From assembly GCA_029099685.1 (NCBI GenBank), contig JAQXOO010000015.1, forward strand, positions 1-64,000: DNA of 64,000 bases, in the 5' to 3' direction. A program made the translations under genes and the position numbers. Under the pieces are notes generated by a model. The model was not told the DNA's origin, did no database searches, and worked only from the letters and a program-made list of their open reading frames with translations. This DNA is from Clostridia bacterium. GTDB lineage: Bacteria > Bacillota > Clostridia > Oscillospirales > Butyricicoccaceae. Shown in pieces: positions 20,064-29,709 of the stretch; within the stretch, counting starts at the first letter, position 1, and each line of letters opens with the position of its first letter.

Positions 20064-20424
20064 CTCATTATCAAAGATGTTATTATTCTAATTCAAAGCG
20101 ACAAAATAGTAAAGCTTTGTGTTGCCATTGTCTTTCTTAATTGTTTCTTTCACATTCTTTCATATAATTAATTAATAAAAATGAAAACAGTAAAAGTAGA
20201 GGTAATGGTAATTTGGACTATAGAAAAACTCTTTATGAACTAAAAGGCGCACTTATATACAGAGAAAAGCCCTATATGTTCGCTCTGTGAGACAAACAGC
20301 CCGGACGCTTGAATGTCCGGGCTATTTCGCGTCATTGCGTTCCGAACAAGGGATTTAACCCCTTGCGTCGCTTTGCAGTTATCCCTGTGTGATAAGGGAC
20401 TCACCGAAACAAGTTCCCCAAATA

Positions 20425-20457
20425 AATCCTCCGTATGGTTGCAACATACGGAGGATT
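20425..20457. repeat. Perfect 13-bp-arm inverted repeat (33 bp)
   Basis: aatcctccgtatg-gttgcaa-catacggaggatt. Confidence 0.8.
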
Positions 20458-20508
20458 CACCGTTTCACGGCCACTCCGCCTTCGGGGCGGCTTTTTTATC
20501 TTCGTGGA

Positions 20509-21351
20509 TCAGAACCGCACACGGCTGCAGATCTCCTGCAGGGGCGCGGCCCAGGCGCCCTGCTCCAGCACATACTGGATAAAGGTCTCCAGCATGGTGA
20601 TGTTGTGGGGCCTGCCGATGACCTGGGGGTGCATGGCTACCACCATCAGGCCGTTTTTCGCGTTTCGGATGCCGTAGTCGAAATGGGCCTTCCAGATCTC
20701 GAAGATCTGGCTCTGGGGCTTCATCCCGGTCCGGGTCATGATAAACTCCGAGTGGGGGAAATCATCCAGATACCAGGAGGCGGGCAACTCCACCACCGTC
20801 GACGGCTCGCCGAAGGTGTTGCCCCGGTCATAGTGTACCGTGCAGTATCTGGGACAGTAGGGATAAAAGTCATTTCCCATCAGGCTGCTGTCATAGCGGA
20901 ATCCGTATTTTTCCAAAAGCGACAGGGTGTTGGGACTGAAATCAAAGCCCGGAGAGCGGTAGCCGGTGGGGCGGACGCCGATCTTCGCCAGCGTCTCCAG
21001 GCCCTTCACCAGGATGCGCTCCTCCTCCTCGCGGGAAAGGAAGGTGGGGTCCTCGTGGACATAGCCGTGGTGCCCGATCTCGTGGCCCCTGGCCGCGATC
21101 TCCCGGCAGACCTCCGGATAGGTGTCCAGGGTGTGGCCGGGCACGAAAAAGGTGGCCTTGATGTTGTATCGGTCCAGCAGCTCCAGGATCCGGGGAACGC
21201 CCACCTCCGCGCCGTATTCTCCCCGGGAGGTGTAGACCTGGGAGCTTTTCTGAAAGGATTCCATCCAAACGGATGAGGAATCAAAATCAAAGCCGAAATT
21301 GACGGCAAGCTTTTTGCCCTCCGGCAGCAGTACGCTTCCTGTTTTCTGCAT
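20509..21351 (-). CDS. Polysaccharide deacetylase family protein
   Basis: LAVNFGFDFDS, TFFVPGHTLDTYPEVCREIAARGHEIGHHGYVHEDP, GYRSPGFDFSPNTL NodB-homology motifs. Confidence 0.9.
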   Translation of the reverse strand: MQKTGSVLLPEGKKLAVNFGFDFDSSSVWMESFQKSSQVYTSRGEYGAEVGVPRILELLDRYNIKATFFVPGHTLDTYPEVCREIAARGHEIGHHGYVHEDPTFLSREEEERILVKGLETLAKIGVRPTGYRSPGFDFSPNTLSLLEKYGFRYDSSLMGNDFYPYCPRYCTVHYDRGNTFGEPSTVVELPASWYLDDFPHSEFIMTRTGMKPQSQIFEIWKAHFDYGIRNAKNGLMVVAMHPQVIGRPHNITMLETFIQYVLEQGAWAAPLQEICSRVRF

Positions 21352-21535
21352 AAAATCCTCCTGGCCGGGAAAGGCCCGCGGGCCTTTCCCCTGTAGTTGT
21401 TTTCTACTGTATCACTTTAAACGAAAGATTGCAAGGCCCCAGCATAGCGCCCGGAAGCGGCTTTTTACCCGCCCGCGCCTGTCAAATGGAAACTTCCGCC
21501 TCCGTTCGCTACAGTGTGGGGAAGGAGGTGAGAAC

Positions 21536-23083
21536 ATGAAGGACGGCATTTTGGACGACGCCGCCTGCGCCGCGGATCCCATGGCCTTTGGGCGGCGGTA
21601 TCTGAGCCATTATTTCACATCGCCGTCGCCGCCGTTTCACAGACAGCTGAGCAAACTTTGGCAAAAGAGGGTGATGGGAGGTCTGGTGCCGGGGCCGGAC
21701 ACCCTGGAGGCCATGCTGGGGGCGCCGGGCTGCCGTTTGGCGCTGGCGGCGCCCCGGGGACACGCCAAATCCACCGTCATGTCCCTGCAGAACGTGCTCC
21801 ACGCCGCCCTGTACGGCTACAAAAAGTACATCCTGCTGGTGTCCGACACCGAAAGCCAGGCCGCGGCCTTTCTGGACTGCATCAAGGCCGAGCTGGAGGA
21901 CAACGAGGCCCTTTTGGCCCGGTTCGGCCCCCAGAAGGGCAAGGTGTGGAAAAGCGGGGTCATCCTGCTGCAGAACGGCTGCCGCATCGACGCGGCCGGC
22001 TCCGGGCAAAAGCTGCGGGGCCGCCGCCACGGGGCCAGGCGGCCTGACCTGATCCTGCTGGACGACATCGAAAACGACCAGGAGGTGCTGTCGGAAGAAG
22101 GCCGGCGCAAGCTGGAGCGGTGGTACTTCGGCGCGGTGTCCAGGGCAGGAGACAGCTATACCCACATCGTCTGCGTGGGCACCGTGCTGCACCACGACAG
22201 CCTGTTGGCCCATCTGCTGGAAACCCCCGCCTACCGCGCCTTCCGCTGGCAGGCGGTGGAGCGGTTTTCCCCAAGCCCCCTGTGGGACACCTGGCGGAAG
22301 CTGTACACCGACCTGTCTGATGACCGCAGGGACCGCACCGCCCTGAGGTTTTTCCGGGCGCACCGGAAGGAGATGCTGGCAGGCACCCGGGTGCTGTGGC
22401 CCCGGAAGCACAGCTACTATGAACTGATGTGTATGCTGGTCAGCGAGGGGGAGGGGGCGTTTTTCCGTGAGATGCAGAACCAGCCGGTGGACCCGGCGGC
22501 CTGCCTGTTTCCCCGGGCGTGGCTGCGGTTTTACGACCGGGAAGGGATGGATTTCACCCGGGATTTCCGGTTTTACGGCTACTGCGACCCCAGCCTAGGC
22601 AAAAGCGCCCATTCGGATTTTTCCGCCATCATCACCCTGGCCCGGCACCGGAAGACCGGCCTGATCTATGTGCTGGACGCGGACCTGGAGCGGCGGCACC
22701 CTGACCGCATCATTCAGGACGTGCTGGAAAAGGCCCGCTGGCTGCGGCGGGAATACGGCGGGCAGTATGCAGCCTTCGGCGCGGAGACCAACCAGTTCCA
22801 GTGGTTCCTCAAGGAGCGGCTGGCCGCCGAGAGCGCCGCCCAGGGGGTCTATCTGCCCCTGACGGAGGTGCGGGCCGCCACGGACAAGGTGCTGCGCATC
22901 CAGTCGCTGCAGCCGGATATCCGCAACGGCTATCTGCTGTTTTGCCGGGACCAGACCGAGCTGCTGCGCCAGCTGGAGCAATTTCCCCTGGGCCGCTACG
23001 ACGACGGCCCCGACGCGCTGGAGGGGGCGGTACGCCTGTGCAAGCAGGGAAACCGCCTGGGGACCCTGCCCCTGCGGGTATAA
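21536..23083 (+). CDS. Phage-type terminase large subunit (TerL)
   Basis: LAAPRGHAKSTVMSL Walker A-like, PDLILLDDIEND Walker B, C-terminal RNaseH-like nuclease FYGYCDPSLGKSAHSDFSAIITLAR. Confidence 0.88.
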   Translation: MKDGILDDAACAADPMAFGRRYLSHYFTSPSPPFHRQLSKLWQKRVMGGLVPGPDTLEAMLGAPGCRLALAAPRGHAKSTVMSLQNVLHAALYGYKKYILLVSDTESQAAAFLDCIKAELEDNEALLARFGPQKGKVWKSGVILLQNGCRIDAAGSGQKLRGRRHGARRPDLILLDDIENDQEVLSEEGRRKLERWYFGAVSRAGDSYTHIVCVGTVLHHDSLLAHLLETPAYRAFRWQAVERFSPSPLWDTWRKLYTDLSDDRRDRTALRFFRAHRKEMLAGTRVLWPRKHSYYELMCMLVSEGEGAFFREMQNQPVDPAACLFPRAWLRFYDREGMDFTRDFRFYGYCDPSLGKSAHSDFSAIITLARHRKTGLIYVLDADLERRHPDRIIQDVLEKARWLRREYGGQYAAFGAETNQFQWFLKERLAAESAAQGVYLPLTEVRAATDKVLRIQSLQPDIRNGYLLFCRDQTELLRQLEQFPLGRYDDGPDALEGAVRLCKQGNRLGTLPLRV

Positions 23084-23160
23084 GGGGGCTGGTTTTCCTT
23101 GAAAACCGGCGAAAGGGGCGGTATAATGAGGAAAACACACGCACGCAAAGGAGCGACGCT

Positions 23161-24429
23161 ATGTTTTTTTCCTATGACCGTATCATGGCCGTTTTTGACG
23201 TGCTCAACAGCGTCGTCATCCCGGTGGCGGGCGCCGTTATCACCTGGTCCGAGCTGCGGGACGCCCGGCGGGAAAAGCGCATCCGCGATTTCGGCAAGGC
23301 CGGCGAGGTCTCTCCCGAGGAGCGGGGCGAATATGTCCAGCAGGCACTGGAACTTTACAGCAGGTACTATGCCGCGGAGATCGCCCGGGGCGAAATGGTG
23401 GTGCGGCACCTGATCTATCCGGTGCAGTGGGTCCAGAGCGCCGAAAGCGACCGGTTTATGCGGCTGAGCGACCTGTCGGTGGACATCACCGGCACCCGGT
23501 GGGAGGAGCCGCCGCCCCACTGCCGCTACCTGCCCTATGCCAAAGAGGGCTACGCATCCAACCGCAAGACCTTTTCCAACGGCGCGCTGCTGTTCAACGG
23601 CAAGCTCTTCGCGCTGGAAGCCTGGAGCGGCAGCGTTACCGGCGGTGACTTTGCCGTGCAGGTCAAAACGGCGGGATATTTTGATTTTCTGGACACCTGT
23701 GAGTATCTGGTCTATGAGATGGCCTATGTCCACAAGATCCAGCGGAAAAAGCCGCCCTTCCGCACCGGCTGGTTTTCCCGACTGCCCCTGCGCTCCCGCC
23801 AGATGGACCTGATGGACCTGAACAACCGCTTTGCCGGCATCGGCATCAACAACGGCACCGTCCTTTATAACGTAGAGGTCACCGATTACTGGGGAAAGAC
23901 CCGGAAGGAGCCGTTTCTGCTGCTCCATCAGCGCTCGGGAAAGGTGGCCGAGTGCTTCGGCGCCATCAGCGTCATCCCCGCCGGGTCCTATCAGCCGGTG
24001 GGACTGGAGCTACGCTCTTTCTTTAACCGGGATATGGCCAATACCATCTACCGGGAGTTTGGCGAGGAGCTACTGAACATCGACGAGTTCTCCCATCTGG
24101 AGGACGAAATGGTGCTGGAGGAAAAGTACCGCCGCTGGCCGGTATATCTGCTGGGCTTCGGCTTCGAGCCGCTGAACACCAAGATCGAGGTCATGACCGC
24201 CATGAAGATCGACATGGACGATGAAAACAACCGGGAGCTGTTCGACGGCGCCCACAGCCTGGAGGGGCTGAAGGCGTTTTTCCGCACCAATTACGAGGGC
24301 GCGCTCATCATGGTGCCCTTCAAGGAGCACACCCTGCGCCAGTACCACCGGGATCCCCGCACCACCCCCGTGGGCAGGGAGATCCTGGCCATTATGCTGG
24401 AGCACATGAAATTTTTTGAAAGCGTGTAA
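23161..24429 (+). CDS. Membrane-anchored protein of unknown function with Nudix-like segment
   Basis: N-terminal TM; YREFGEELLNIDEF resembles part of a Nudix box but is degenerate. Confidence 0.6.
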   Translation: MFFSYDRIMAVFDVLNSVVIPVAGAVITWSELRDARREKRIRDFGKAGEVSPEERGEYVQQALELYSRYYAAEIARGEMVVRHLIYPVQWVQSAESDRFMRLSDLSVDITGTRWEEPPPHCRYLPYAKEGYASNRKTFSNGALLFNGKLFALEAWSGSVTGGDFAVQVKTAGYFDFLDTCEYLVYEMAYVHKIQRKKPPFRTGWFSRLPLRSRQMDLMDLNNRFAGIGINNGTVLYNVEVTDYWGKTRKEPFLLLHQRSGKVAECFGAISVIPAGSYQPVGLELRSFFNRDMANTIYREFGEELLNIDEFSHLEDEMVLEEKYRRWPVYLLGFGFEPLNTKIEVMTAMKIDMDDENNRELFDGAHSLEGLKAFFRTNYEGALIMVPFKEHTLRQYHRDPRTTPVGREILAIMLEHMKFFESV

Positions 24430-24521
24430 AAACAAGCCCCTGGAGCCTGCTCCAGGGGCTTGTCTGCTGCCGGAAAATATGCTATGGTAGAACCATCAGA
24501 ATACAGAAAAGGAGCAGCTCT

Positions 24522-25640
24522 ATGGCATCCAAGGTTTATTTTACCGACTTTTCCTGCAAGAGAGAAAATATTCCCGAAAAACTGCGCCGCCTGCTCATCA
24601 CGGCGGGCATCAAAGGGATCGATTTCAACAAAAAGTTCACCTGCATCAAGCTGCATATGGGCGAGCCGGGCAACATGGCCTATCTCCGGCCCCAGTACGC
24701 CAAGACGGTGGCCGACCTGGTGAAGGAGCTGGGGGGCAAGCCCTTTTTGTCCGACGCCAACACCCTTTATGTGGGCCGCCGGAAGGATGCCCTGGAGCAT
24801 CTGGACGCCGCCTATGAAAACGGATTTTCCCCCTTCTCCACCGGCTGCCAGGTGATCATCGCCGACGGACTGAAGGGCACCGACGAGTGCTATGTCCCCG
24901 TGGCCGGGGGCGAATATGTCCGGGAGGCCAAGATCGGCCGCGCCTTTATGGACGCGGATGTGTTCATCTCCCTGAGCCATTTCAAGGGCCACGGCTCCAC
25001 TGGCTTCGGCGGCTGTCTGAAGAACATCGGCATGGGCTGCGGCTCACGGGCGGGCAAGATGGAGATGCACAGCCAGGGCAAGCCCGCGGTGAAGTTCGAC
25101 AAGTGCGTCTGCTGCCGGGTGTGCGGCAAAAACTGCGCTCACGGCGCCATTTCCTATGACAGCGGAAAGGCCCGCATCGACGAGAGCCGCTGCCTGGGCT
25201 GCGGCCGGTGCATCGCCGTCTGCCCCATGGACGCCATCGTGCCCCAGTGGGACGAGGCCCGCGAGGTGCTCAACTGCAAGATCGCGGAGTATACCAAGGC
25301 GGTGGTGGACGGCCGTCCCTGCTTCCACATCAACATCGTGGCGGACGTTTCCCCCAACTGCGACTGCGAGGACTGCAACGATCTGCCCATCATCCCCGAT
25401 GTGGGTATGTTTGCCTCCTTTGACCCCATCGCCCTGGACCAGGCCTGCGTGGACGCGGTCAACGCCCAGGAGGTGAACCGGGGCAGCATTCTGGACGACA
25501 TCGCCCGGGATGCCGGGCTGGAGGCGCCCCGCTCCGACTATTTCAAAATGATCCATCCCGACACCTGCTGGCAGGCGGGGCTGGAGCACGGCGAAAAGCT
25601 GGGCCTGGGCACCCGGGAATATGAACTGGTGAAGATCTGA
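24522..25640 (+). CDS. DUF362 domain protein with 2x[4Fe-4S] ferredoxin insert
   Basis: ISLSHFKGHGSTGFGGCLKNIGMGCGSRAGK; CVCCRVCGKNC and CLGCGRCIAVCP clusters. Confidence 0.88.
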   Translation: MASKVYFTDFSCKRENIPEKLRRLLITAGIKGIDFNKKFTCIKLHMGEPGNMAYLRPQYAKTVADLVKELGGKPFLSDANTLYVGRRKDALEHLDAAYENGFSPFSTGCQVIIADGLKGTDECYVPVAGGEYVREAKIGRAFMDADVFISLSHFKGHGSTGFGGCLKNIGMGCGSRAGKMEMHSQGKPAVKFDKCVCCRVCGKNCAHGAISYDSGKARIDESRCLGCGRCIAVCPMDAIVPQWDEAREVLNCKIAEYTKAVVDGRPCFHINIVADVSPNCDCEDCNDLPIIPDVGMFASFDPIALDQACVDAVNAQEVNRGSILDDIARDAGLEAPRSDYFKMIHPDTCWQAGLEHGEKLGLGTREYELVKI

Positions 25641-25650
25641 ACGGAAAAAC

Positions 25651-25688
25651 GAAAACAGAGCCGGGCGCAGGCCCGGCTCTGTTTTTTA
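25651..25688. terminator. Bidirectional intrinsic terminator
   Basis: aaaacagagccgggcgcaggcccggctctgtttttt. Confidence 0.85.
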
Positions 25689-25764
25689 CCTATTTTTGCG
25701 GCGCCGCCGGACAGGCAGGGAAAAGCCCCGCGGCTGCAGCGGCGGATAATCCCCCAAAAAGCGG

Positions 25765-26748
25765 TCACCCGAAGCGCGCCTGCAGATAGGCAAAGGTGGT
25801 GGGCGGAACCAGACGCTCCAGCGCGGCCCAATCCCGGGTTTCCAGCAGCGCACGGACCCGGCTGGCGCTGATGGGCCCACCGTCCAGCTCCTTCCGGGGG
25901 ATGAGGGTCACCTGGATGCCCTTTTGGGGCAGAAAGGCCATCATCTGCCGGTTGTAGGCGTCGGTGACGGGGCTCAGCGGCTCGGTGCCCACAAACCGCC
26001 GGGTGATGCCCAGGGCGGGGGCAAAGTGGTTGGAGAAGATCTCCAGATCCAGCCGGCAGCGGATCTCCGGGACCCGGTCCTTGTCCTTGATGAAATAGGT
26101 GGGGAAGGTGGCCGCCGAGATGAGGTAGTCCCCGGTGGGGTGAACAAAGACATTTTTCAGGTGGGCCACCCCCTGCCGCACCAGCTCCAGCCGGTCGGCG
26201 GCGGGAAAAAAGCTCTTGTCCTCTGACAGCACAAACAGGTGCAGGGTGTCCACTGCCGCCGCGGCCTGCTCCGCCAGATACAGGTGTCCCAGAGTAAAGG
26301 GGTTGCAGTTGGCCACGATGGCCCCCACCGTTCCCGGGTGCTCCGGCCGCTCCAGAGAGGCCACGAACTGTCCCACCCCGTCCCGGACGTTCTCCATCAG
26401 CAGGGTGTCGGGGGTCTCCGCCACGGGATAAAAGCTCAGCCCCTGGAACAGAAAGCGGTTTTTGGGCTTGGTGTACAGAAACAGGTGCCGCAGGCCCCGG
26501 CGGAAGGCCTCCTGCCGGAGCTGGGTGATAATCGTGGCCGTCAGGCCCTCGCCCTGAAAGGCGGGGTCCACGGCGATGCACTTGCAGATATTGCCGTCCA
26601 GGGAGCCGGTGGCGACGATGCGGTCATCCTCCAGCAGGTTGACGGTGAAGGGGATGGCCGGGTCATAGTCCAGGGCCTCCCGGGACAGGAACTCCGCCAC
26701 GGCCTTTTGCCGCCAGGGGCGCAGGGGCGCGCCGGTCTCGATCTCCAT
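25765..26748 (-). CDS. citC: [Citrate (pro-3S)-lyase] ligase
   Basis: N-terminal GNAT-like region + IVANCNPFTLGHLYLAEQAA nucleotidyltransferase motif; ISASRVRALLE. Confidence 0.87.
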   Translation of the reverse strand: MEIETGAPLRPWRQKAVAEFLSREALDYDPAIPFTVNLLEDDRIVATGSLDGNICKCIAVDPAFQGEGLTATIITQLRQEAFRRGLRHLFLYTKPKNRFLFQGLSFYPVAETPDTLLMENVRDGVGQFVASLERPEHPGTVGAIVANCNPFTLGHLYLAEQAAAAVDTLHLFVLSEDKSFFPAADRLELVRQGVAHLKNVFVHPTGDYLISAATFPTYFIKDKDRVPEIRCRLDLEIFSNHFAPALGITRRFVGTEPLSPVTDAYNRQMMAFLPQKGIQVTLIPRKELDGGPISASRVRALLETRDWAALERLVPPTTFAYLQARFG

Positions 26749-26752
26749 AAAG

Positions 26753-27526
26753 CTACCTCCGTTCTTCGATGCCGTAAAAGCGTTTTGCGTTGGCGCAGGT
26801 GAGGTCCGCCGCTTCCTCCACCGAGATGCCCAGGATCTCCGCCAGCGCCGCCAGAGTGTGGGGCAGCAGGCCGCTGTGGCACCGCTGGCCCCGGCAGGGG
26901 ACCGGCGCCATATAGGGGCAGTCGGTCTCGATGAGGATGCGCGACCGGGGCATCATCCGCAGCACCTCGTGGGACTTCCGGGCGTTTTTGAAGGTAATGA
27001 CCCCGGTGAAGCCCAGGTAAAAGCCCCGGTCCAGCAGCTCCCGGGCGGTTTCGGCGCTGCCGCTGTAGCAGTGGAACACCCCGGTGACCCCGGGATGGCG
27101 GCGGACCACCGAAAGACAGTCCTCCGTGCCCTCCCGCTGGTGGATGACCACCGGCAGGCCCACCTCTTCCGCGATGGACAGCTGGGCGTCAAAGCAGGCA
27201 AGCTGGACCTCCGCCGGGTCGCACATCCAGTGGTAGTCCACGCCGGTCTCGCCGATGGCCCGGACCTTGGGATGCCTGGCCAGGCGGCGCAAAAGGGCCT
27301 CGGCTTCGGCGTTCCAGCTGCCGGCAAACTCCGGGTGCCAGCCCACGGAGGCGTAGATGAAGTCATACTGCTCCGTCAGGGCTACCGAGGCTTCGCAGGT
27401 CTTGGCGTCGCAGCCGATGTTGGTGATAAAATCCACGCCCTGCCGGTGCAGGTCCGGCAGAAGCCGGCGGCGGTCTTCGTCAAAGGCGGGGTCGTCGTAA
27501 TGGGCGTGGGAGTCAAAAATATGCAT
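26753..27526 (-). CDS. TatD family hydrolase
   Basis: MHIFDSHAHYDDPAF, GETGVDYHW, VIHQRE, HCYSGS, IETDCPYMAP. Confidence 0.94.
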   Translation of the reverse strand: MHIFDSHAHYDDPAFDEDRRRLLPDLHRQGVDFITNIGCDAKTCEASVALTEQYDFIYASVGWHPEFAGSWNAEAEALLRRLARHPKVRAIGETGVDYHWMCDPAEVQLACFDAQLSIAEEVGLPVVIHQREGTEDCLSVVRRHPGVTGVFHCYSGSAETARELLDRGFYLGFTGVITFKNARKSHEVLRMMPRSRILIETDCPYMAPVPCRGQRCHSGLLPHTLAALAEILGISVEEAADLTCANAKRFYGIEERR

Positions 27527-27624
27527 GGCGTGACCTCCTGTGAAAGTGGGGTGACCTCCCCGGCGGAAAGATCTCCCGGCGGCGGATGAAAAAGAGCGGC
27601 CTTGCGGCCGCTCTTTGGCGTTTT

Positions 27625-29562
27625 TCAGCAGAGCTTCGCGCCGGCGGGGATGGCGTCATCCAGCATGACCAGGTCAAGCTCGCCGTCCTTTTCGGCGCTC
27701 AGCAGCATACCGCAGCTTTCCTGGCCCATCATCTTCCGGGGGGCCAGATTGGTGACAGCCACCAGGGTCTTGCCCACCAGCTCCTCCGCCTTGTAGTACT
27801 TGGCGATGCCGGACAGGATCTGCCGGGGCTTGCCGGTACCGTCGTCCAGCTGGAACTTCAGCAGCTTTTCGCTCTTCTTGACGTTCTCGCAGGCCAGAAC
27901 CTTGACTACGGTCATGTCCACCTTCAGGAAATCGTCAAAGGCGATCTCGGCCTTGGGAGGATTGGCGGCCTCGGCTTCGGCGGCAGCCTTGGCTTCCTGA
28001 GCCTTGACCATCTCCTCCAGCTTCTTGGGGATATCGATGCGGGCAAACAGGATCTCGCCCTGGTTCAGCCGGTGGCCGGCGGGCAGGACGCCGAAGCGGG
28101 ACAGGCTGTCCCAGTCGGGCAGGGCGATGTTCAGCTGCCGGCAGATGCGCTCGGCCGTGCCGGGCAGGAAGGGATGCAGCAGCCCGGCGGCCACGCGGAT
28201 GGTCTCCAGCAGGTTGTACAGGACGGTGTCCAGCCGGCCGTGGCTGGCTTCATCCTTGGCCAGGGCCCAGGGCATGGTCTCGTCGATATACTTGTTGGCC
28301 CGGCGCAGCAGAGTAAAAATCTCGTCCATGGCGTCGGCCACGCGCAGCTCGTTCATTTTGGCTTCCACCCGGGCAGGGGTGTTCACGCACAGGTCGATGA
28401 GCTCCCGGTCAAAGTCGCCGGGAACGTCGTGGGCGGACAGCACGCCGCCGCTGTATTTGTGACTCATGGCGATGGTGCGGTTGACCAGGTTGCCCAGAAT
28501 GTTGGCCAGGTCGCTGTTGATGCGCTCCATCAGCAGCTCATAGGTCATGGTGCCGTCACTGGCAAAGGGGATCTCGTGGAGCAGGTAGTACCGCACGGCG
28601 TCCACGCCGAACAGCTCCACCAGGTCGTCGGCATAGATGACGTTGCCCTTGGACTTGGACATCTTGCCGTCACCCACCAGCAGCCAGGGATGGCCGAACA
28701 CCTGCTTGGGCAGGGGCTGGTCCAGAGCCATCAGCAGGATGGGCCAGTAGATGGTGTGGAACCGCAGGATGTCTTTGCCGATGAGGTGGACATCGGCGGG
28801 CCAGTATTTCTTGTACATCTCGCCGTGGTTGCCGTCCACGTCGAAGCCGGGGAAGGTGATATAGTTGCTCAGGGCGTCGATCCACACATAGGTGACGTGC
28901 TTGGGGTCAAACTCCACCGGGATGCCCCAGGTGAAGCTGGTGCGGGACACGCACAGGTCCTGCAGGCCGGGCTTCAGGAAGTTGTTGACCATCTCGTTCT
29001 TCCGGGCCTCGGGCTGGATGAACTCGGGATGCTCCTCGATGTGCTTCATCAGCCGGGGCGCGTATTTGCTCATGCGGAAGAAATAGGCCTCCTCCCGGGC
29101 GGGCTTGCAGGGGCGGCCGCAGTCGGGACACTTGCCGTCCACCAGCTGGCTCTCGGTCCAGAAGGACTCGCAGGGGGTGCAGTACATCCCCTCGTACTCG
29201 CTCTTGTAAATGTCCCCCTGGTCATAGAGCTTTTTGAAGATCTTCTGCACCTGCTTTTTGTGCATGGGGTCGGTGGTGCGGACAAAGCGGTCATAGGAGG
29301 TGTTCATAATGTCCCAGATGCGCTTGATCTCGCCGGCCACATTGTCCACATACTGCTGGGGGGAGATGCCGGCGGCTTCGGCCTTTTCCTGGATCTTCTG
29401 GCCGTGCTCGTCGGTGCCGGTCTGAAAATACACATCGTAGCCGCACAGGCGCTTGAAGCGGCAGATGGCGTCGGCCAGGACGATCTCATAGGTGTTTCCG
29501 ATGTGCGGCTTGCCGGAGGTATAGGCGATGGCCGTACTCAGATAGAATTTTCCCTTATCCAT
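27625..29562 (-). CDS. metG: Methionyl-tRNA synthetase
   Basis: YTSGKPHIGNTYE, DEHGQKIQ, KMSKSKGNVI signature motifs; C-terminal tRNA-binding domain. Confidence 0.97.
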   Translation of the reverse strand: MDKGKFYLSTAIAYTSGKPHIGNTYEIVLADAICRFKRLCGYDVYFQTGTDEHGQKIQEKAEAAGISPQQYVDNVAGEIKRIWDIMNTSYDRFVRTTDPMHKKQVQKIFKKLYDQGDIYKSEYEGMYCTPCESFWTESQLVDGKCPDCGRPCKPAREEAYFFRMSKYAPRLMKHIEEHPEFIQPEARKNEMVNNFLKPGLQDLCVSRTSFTWGIPVEFDPKHVTYVWIDALSNYITFPGFDVDGNHGEMYKKYWPADVHLIGKDILRFHTIYWPILLMALDQPLPKQVFGHPWLLVGDGKMSKSKGNVIYADDLVELFGVDAVRYYLLHEIPFASDGTMTYELLMERINSDLANILGNLVNRTIAMSHKYSGGVLSAHDVPGDFDRELIDLCVNTPARVEAKMNELRVADAMDEIFTLLRRANKYIDETMPWALAKDEASHGRLDTVLYNLLETIRVAAGLLHPFLPGTAERICRQLNIALPDWDSLSRFGVLPAGHRLNQGEILFARIDIPKKLEEMVKAQEAKAAAEAEAANPPKAEIAFDDFLKVDMTVVKVLACENVKKSEKLLKFQLDDGTGKPRQILSGIAKYYKAEELVGKTLVAVTNLAPRKMMGQESCGMLLSAEKDGELDLVMLDDAIPAGAKLC

Positions 29563-29709
29563 ATCTCTTTCACCTCAGAAAGTTAGTATCTCATCAATAA
29601 ATTTCATTATAACAAGAATGAAAACGGTTTACAAGACGGAAAAACGCATTTTTGTCCCCAAAAGGAACAAAAGCGACCGGCCAGAGGGCCGGTCGCTGTG
29701 CTGTTTGGC

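Noticed and set aside
20160-20290. Possible short coding remnant (NLDYRKTLYELKGALIYREKPYMFAL*) near the AT-rich island
   Set aside because: Too short and no recognised family; not callable.
23996-24130. Functional Nudix hydrolase
   Set aside because: YREFGEELLN matches only part of the Nudix box; the upstream G-x5-E spacing is not satisfied.
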